Source: Bacillota bacterium
GTDB lineage: Bacteria > Bacillota > Clostridia > Saccharofermentanales > Fastidiosipilaceae
Length of the DNA stretch: 33,890 nt
Assembly (NCBI GenBank): GCA_030057555.1
Contig: JASGUU010000072.1
Coordinates: 1 to 33,890 of the forward strand
Direction: 5' to 3'
How positions within the stretch are numbered: the first letter of the stretch is position 1; every line of letters begins with the position of its first letter. The notes beneath the pieces are model-generated. The model was not told the DNA's origin. It saw only the letters and a program-made list of their open reading frames with translations, and did not search any database. Both the position numbers and the translations under genes were made by a program. Shown here in pieces: positions 31,643 to 33,890 of the stretch.

Positions 31643-31671
31643 TGGACAAATTATGATCTTTCTGTTATAGT
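31643..31671 (+). promoter_or_regulatory. Promoter of the RpiR regulator gene
   Basis: TGGACA (31643-31648), a 17-base spacer and TATAGT (31666-31671) make a strong housekeeping-type promoter in an AT-rich stretch (about 31555-31680), leaving a 5' leader of about 160 bases. Confidence 0.6.
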
Positions 31672-31673
31672 TT

Positions 31674-31689
31674 CGTACCAAAGTACCAG
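31674..31689. promoter_or_regulatory. GTACCAAAGTAC site at the RpiR transcription start
   Basis: CGTACCAAAGTACCAG directly follows the -10 box and would overlap the transcription start, a typical place for a repressor site. It shares CGTACCA with the site at 30633-30652. Confidence 0.35.
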
Positions 31690-31755
31690 CAGCTCCTCTT
31701 TCGCTGTCTTTGTGCACTCCGGCACATGAGTTTGGCTACGGGAGGAGCAGTTTAC

Positions 31756-31839
31756 TTGGACAAGTGCCGCCGCTCGGGGTTCCCTGAAGTCCCGAAACAC
31801 AGTACGCCAGCTGTCTCTGGCAGAATCATGACCGTATGA
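31756..31839 (+). CDS. Leader ORF overlapping the RpiR start
   Basis: A TTG at 31756 with GGAGGAG exactly 8 bases before it opens a 27-codon frame (MDKCRRSGFPEVPKHSTPAV, then SGRIMTV). Its TGA overlaps the RpiR ATG (ATGA at 31836-31839). The RpiR start itself has no good ribosome site, so RpiR is probably translated by coupling from this leader. The peptide sequence itself looks unremarkable. Confidence 0.5.
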   Translation: MDKCRRSGFPEVPKHSTPAVSGRIMTV

Positions 31840-32594
31840 ACTCAGCCAAACAACATATCCGTGATGTCTACGAGCAGCTCACCACAGTCGAACGGAGCAT
31901 AGCCGCGTACTTTCTTGGCAATGAAGAGCAGCGGGATTTCTGCCAGCGCAGCGTCGCGAATCTGCTGTATGTTTCCGAGGCATCACTCTCTCGTTTTGCA
32001 CAGAAATGCCAGTATAAGGGCTATCGTGAATTTGTCTGGCACTACGAGCACGATCTCGCACGGCGCGCAGCCCTCGCCGGTGATCCAGCCGCCCCGCTTC
32101 ACAGCCTGCGCGACGACTGGCAGTACCAGCTGGAACAGACGCTCGCCGGTGCCGACGCCGACCAGCTGCGGCAGATCGCTCTGCAGCTCGAGCAGGCACG
32201 GCTCATCTATGTCTTCGGCAGCGGCTATGCCGGCCTGGCCGCCCGAGAATTCGAGCTGCGCTTTCTGCACCTCGGCCTTTCCGTCCAGGCCATCACGACA
32301 GGCGGGGACATGCCTCTGCGGGCTGCGCTCTCCACGGAGAAAGATGTGATCATAGCTCTGGCGCTGGAAGAGCAGTTCCCGGAACTTGAAGCCGCGCTGG
32401 AGCTGGCGCTTGAGCGCGGTGCCTTTACGCTGCTCGTCTCGGCGGAGCCCGATTTTGCTGAACGGGTGACGGTAGATGAGTGCATATTGCTTGGCAGAGG
32501 GCGAAAAAAGGGCCACGGCATCGAACGCTCTCCACAATTTCCGCTGCTGCTGGTCATAGATTCACTCTATGCTATGCTGCAGCATAATGGATAG
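31836..32594 (+). CDS. MurR/RpiR-family transcriptional regulator with SIS domain
   Basis: A 252-residue regulator. Residues 1-75 are the RpiR helix-turn-helix domain (LTTVERSIAAYFLGN, then SVANLLYVSEASLSRFAQKC and YKGYREF). From about 105 to 235 is a SIS sugar-phosphate-binding domain (RLIYVFGSGYAGLAAREFEL, TTGGDMPLRAAL, DVIIALALEEQFPELEAAL). Such proteins sense phosphosugars and control nearby sugar genes; an LplB-type importer starts 290 bases downstream on the same strand. The ATG at 31836 lacks a strong ribosome site and is coupled to a leader ORF. The SIS serine-rich loop (usually SxSG) appears altered to ALEEQ, so ligand binding may differ from the norm. Confidence 0.9.
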   Translation: MNSAKQHIRDVYEQLTTVERSIAAYFLGNEEQRDFCQRSVANLLYVSEASLSRFAQKCQYKGYREFVWHYEHDLARRAALAGDPAAPLHSLRDDWQYQLEQTLAGADADQLRQIALQLEQARLIYVFGSGYAGLAAREFELRFLHLGLSVQAITTGGDMPLRAALSTEKDVIIALALEEQFPELEAALELALERGAFTLLVSAEPDFAERVTVDECILLGRGRKKGHGIERSPQFPLLLVIDSLYAMLQHNG

Positions 32595-32753
32595 AACGAA
32601 TGAATAAGGCAATTCACTCTAATAAAGCCGGGCAATCCGCACATGTCAAAAGGTCGATACTTGTGCATATTGCCATGAATCGAGGGGAAGCTTTCGGTTT
32701 CTCTCCAGTTCGGCAACGGCTTGTGAAAGTACTTCCTGTTTCATTTTGTTTCT

Positions 32754-32782
32754 TTGACCCAATCCGCCGGCAGACCTATGCT
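32754..32782 (+). promoter_or_regulatory. Promoter of the LplB/LplC importer genes
   Basis: TTGACC (32754-32759), a 17-base spacer and TATGCT (32777-32782) lie about 100 bases before the permease start. A short frame at 32600-32833 covers the region but has no ribosome site or recognisable features, so 32595-32884 is taken as non-coding. Confidence 0.5.
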
Positions 32783-32884
32783 TCCGTTAGTCTTGTTGAT
32801 CAGATTGTTGACACATCTTTAACGATGAATTAGCTGCCCTGTCTAGGCAATCTGACAACCAGCCGCTAGAAAAGGAGGAGCCCA

Positions 32885-33850
32885 ATGAACGTAACCGAAT
32901 CCTCAGCTTCGAATGGGGCGGTGAACAAGAAGTTGCGGCAGAGATTCCGCTCACGAGACCTGCAGTTGTTCACGCTGACCATTCCGACCACAGTCTGGTA
33001 CATTCTTTTCACGTACCTGCCCATGTTCGGCATTCTGCTCGCGTTCAAGAACTATCTGCCGATCAAGGACGCCAACTTCTTTACCTCTCTGATAAAAGCG
33101 GAGTGGACAGGTTTTGATAACTTCAAGTACCTCTTCCTGACACCCGACGCTTTCATCATCTTCCGTAACACGATTGTCTACAACGTGTTCTTCATCCTGA
33201 TCGGCCTCGCCCTGTCGGTCGCGATGGCACTGATGATCTCCGAGCTGCATTCGAAGCGGCTCCAGAAGGTCACGCAGACGATGATCTTCATGCCCTACTT
33301 CCTGTCCTGGGCAGTTGTCAACTACTTCGTCTACGCCTTCCTGTCGCCCACGCGTGGCCTGCTCAACAACATTCTCGGCACGCCGGGCTATCAGTGGTAC
33401 ATGGAGCCGAAATACTGGCCCTTTATCATCATTGTCCTGAACATCTGGAAGGGCATCGGCTACAGCATGGTCGTCTATCTGGCGTCGATCACCGGTATCG
33501 ACCAGGAGCTCTATGAGGCGGCGATGATTGATGGAGCGAGCAAATGGCAGCAGTGCCGCTACATCACCATCCCGATGCTGCAGAACATCGTCCTCATCCT
33601 CCTGATCATGAACGCAGGTTCGATTCTGCGCTCGGATATAGGTCTCTTCTACATTGTTCCCCGTGGCAGCGGCCCGCTGGCCGATGTCACCCAGACAATC
33701 GACGTTTATGTGTATAACGGACTTATGGGTCGCAACAACCTCGGCTTCTCGGCAGCGGCCGCCCTGTTGCAGTCTGTCTTCGGCATGATCCTGATCCTGT
33801 CCACCAACGCGTTGGTGAAGCGCATCAACGACGAGAGCGCTCTGTTCTGA
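32885..33850 (+). CDS. ABC sugar importer permease, LplB type
   Basis: A 321-residue inner-membrane permease of the carbohydrate uptake (CUT1) class, of the LplB type used for complex oligosaccharides. About six membrane helices are seen, starting at TIPTTVWYILFTYLPMFGIL. The cytoplasmic EAA loop YEAAMIDGASKWQQCRYITIP, which contacts the ATPase, is intact. AAGGAGGAG lies 6 bases before the ATG at 32885. The second permease starts 16 bases after its stop. The solute-binding protein probably follows beyond the window. Regulation by the upstream RpiR protein is likely from position. The sugar is unknown; the nearby glycan enzymes suggest a polysaccharide fragment. Confidence 0.9.
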   Translation: MNVTESSASNGAVNKKLRQRFRSRDLQLFTLTIPTTVWYILFTYLPMFGILLAFKNYLPIKDANFFTSLIKAEWTGFDNFKYLFLTPDAFIIFRNTIVYNVFFILIGLALSVAMALMISELHSKRLQKVTQTMIFMPYFLSWAVVNYFVYAFLSPTRGLLNNILGTPGYQWYMEPKYWPFIIIVLNIWKGIGYSMVVYLASITGIDQELYEAAMIDGASKWQQCRYITIPMLQNIVLILLIMNAGSILRSDIGLFYIVPRGSGPLADVTQTIDVYVYNGLMGRNNLGFSAAAALLQSVFGMILILSTNALVKRINDESALF

Positions 33851-33866
33851 GAAAGGAGTCGACGAC

Positions 33867-33890
33867 ATGGCAGCCGAACAGAAAGAGTAT
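33867..33890 (+). CDS. Start of a second ABC sugar permease (LplC type), cut by the window end
   Basis: An ATG at 33867, preceded by GAAAGGAG at good spacing, opens MAAEQKEY to the window edge. Its position right after an LplB-type permease makes an LplC-type partner the natural expectation, but only eight codons are visible. Confidence 0.5.

Noticed and set aside
32600-32833. A 77-codon frame between the RpiR and LplB genes
   Set aside because: No ribosome site, no recognisable features, and it overlaps a good promoter for the permease gene.

Overview
The window looks like chromosome of an anaerobic, high-GC member of the Bacillota (Firmicutes), probably host-associated. This is inferred from strong AGGAGG-type ribosome binding sites, Cys-type sulfatases (which need an anaerobic-type maturase in such organisms), a SleB/CwlJ-like cell-wall hydrolase, an LplB-type sugar permease, a sodium-pumping decarboxylase beta subunit and a UraA-type uracil permease. 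No ribosomal RNA or marker gene is present, so a finer assignment is not supported.

Layout. 1-1.3 kb: decayed mobile DNA (an amber-interrupted phage-type metallopeptidase-like gene, two small phage-like genes, an IS1182-like transposase tail) beside the 3' end of tRNA-Ser(UGA). 1.6-3.6 kb: a sirtuin and a LacX-type aldose epimerase. 4-10.2 kb: a minus-strand operon with two ABC exporter-type proteins, each carrying an extra N-terminal domain and a zinc ribbon (the first also ends in a DUF1854 domain), followed by an AEC-family permease. 11-12.3 kb: a secreted two-LysM wall hydrolase. 12.4-17.3 kb: divergent sulfatases, the rightward one translationally coupled to a GH13 alpha-glucosidase. 17.5-18.8 kb: a decayed inverted-repeat-bounded element. 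19.2-22.1 kb: M29 aminopeptidase, CorA transporter and a YjdF-like membrane protein. 22.2-25.2 kb: XRE regulator, MTA/SAH nucleosidase and a divergent uracil permease. 25.6-28.4 kb: an operon of a TIM-barrel-like protein, a ThuA-like protein and a Gfo/Idh/MocA oxidoreductase. 28.5-29.0 kb: a short relative of the 17.5 kb element. 29.1-31.5 kb: OadG-OadB, RidA and a truncated D-threonine-aldolase-like relic. 31.6-33.9 kb: an RpiR regulator behind a coupled leader ORF, then the start of an LplB/LplC sugar importer.

The functional themes are glycan use (sulfatases, GH13, epimerase, ThuA/Gfo genes, LplB/C), amino-acid and nucleobase salvage (M29, RidA, nucleosidase, UraA) and membrane transport.

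The least explained parts are three. (1) A 157-bp twin-hairpin repeat occurs in two copies of identical length, each between convergent genes, with base changes that preserve pairing. (2) A mobile-element family with about 16-bp terminal inverted repeats carries two tandem 71-bp palindromic units per copy. (3) The paired zinc-ribbon/DUF1854 ABC operon has an unknown substrate. All statements are from reading the sequence; no database search was run.
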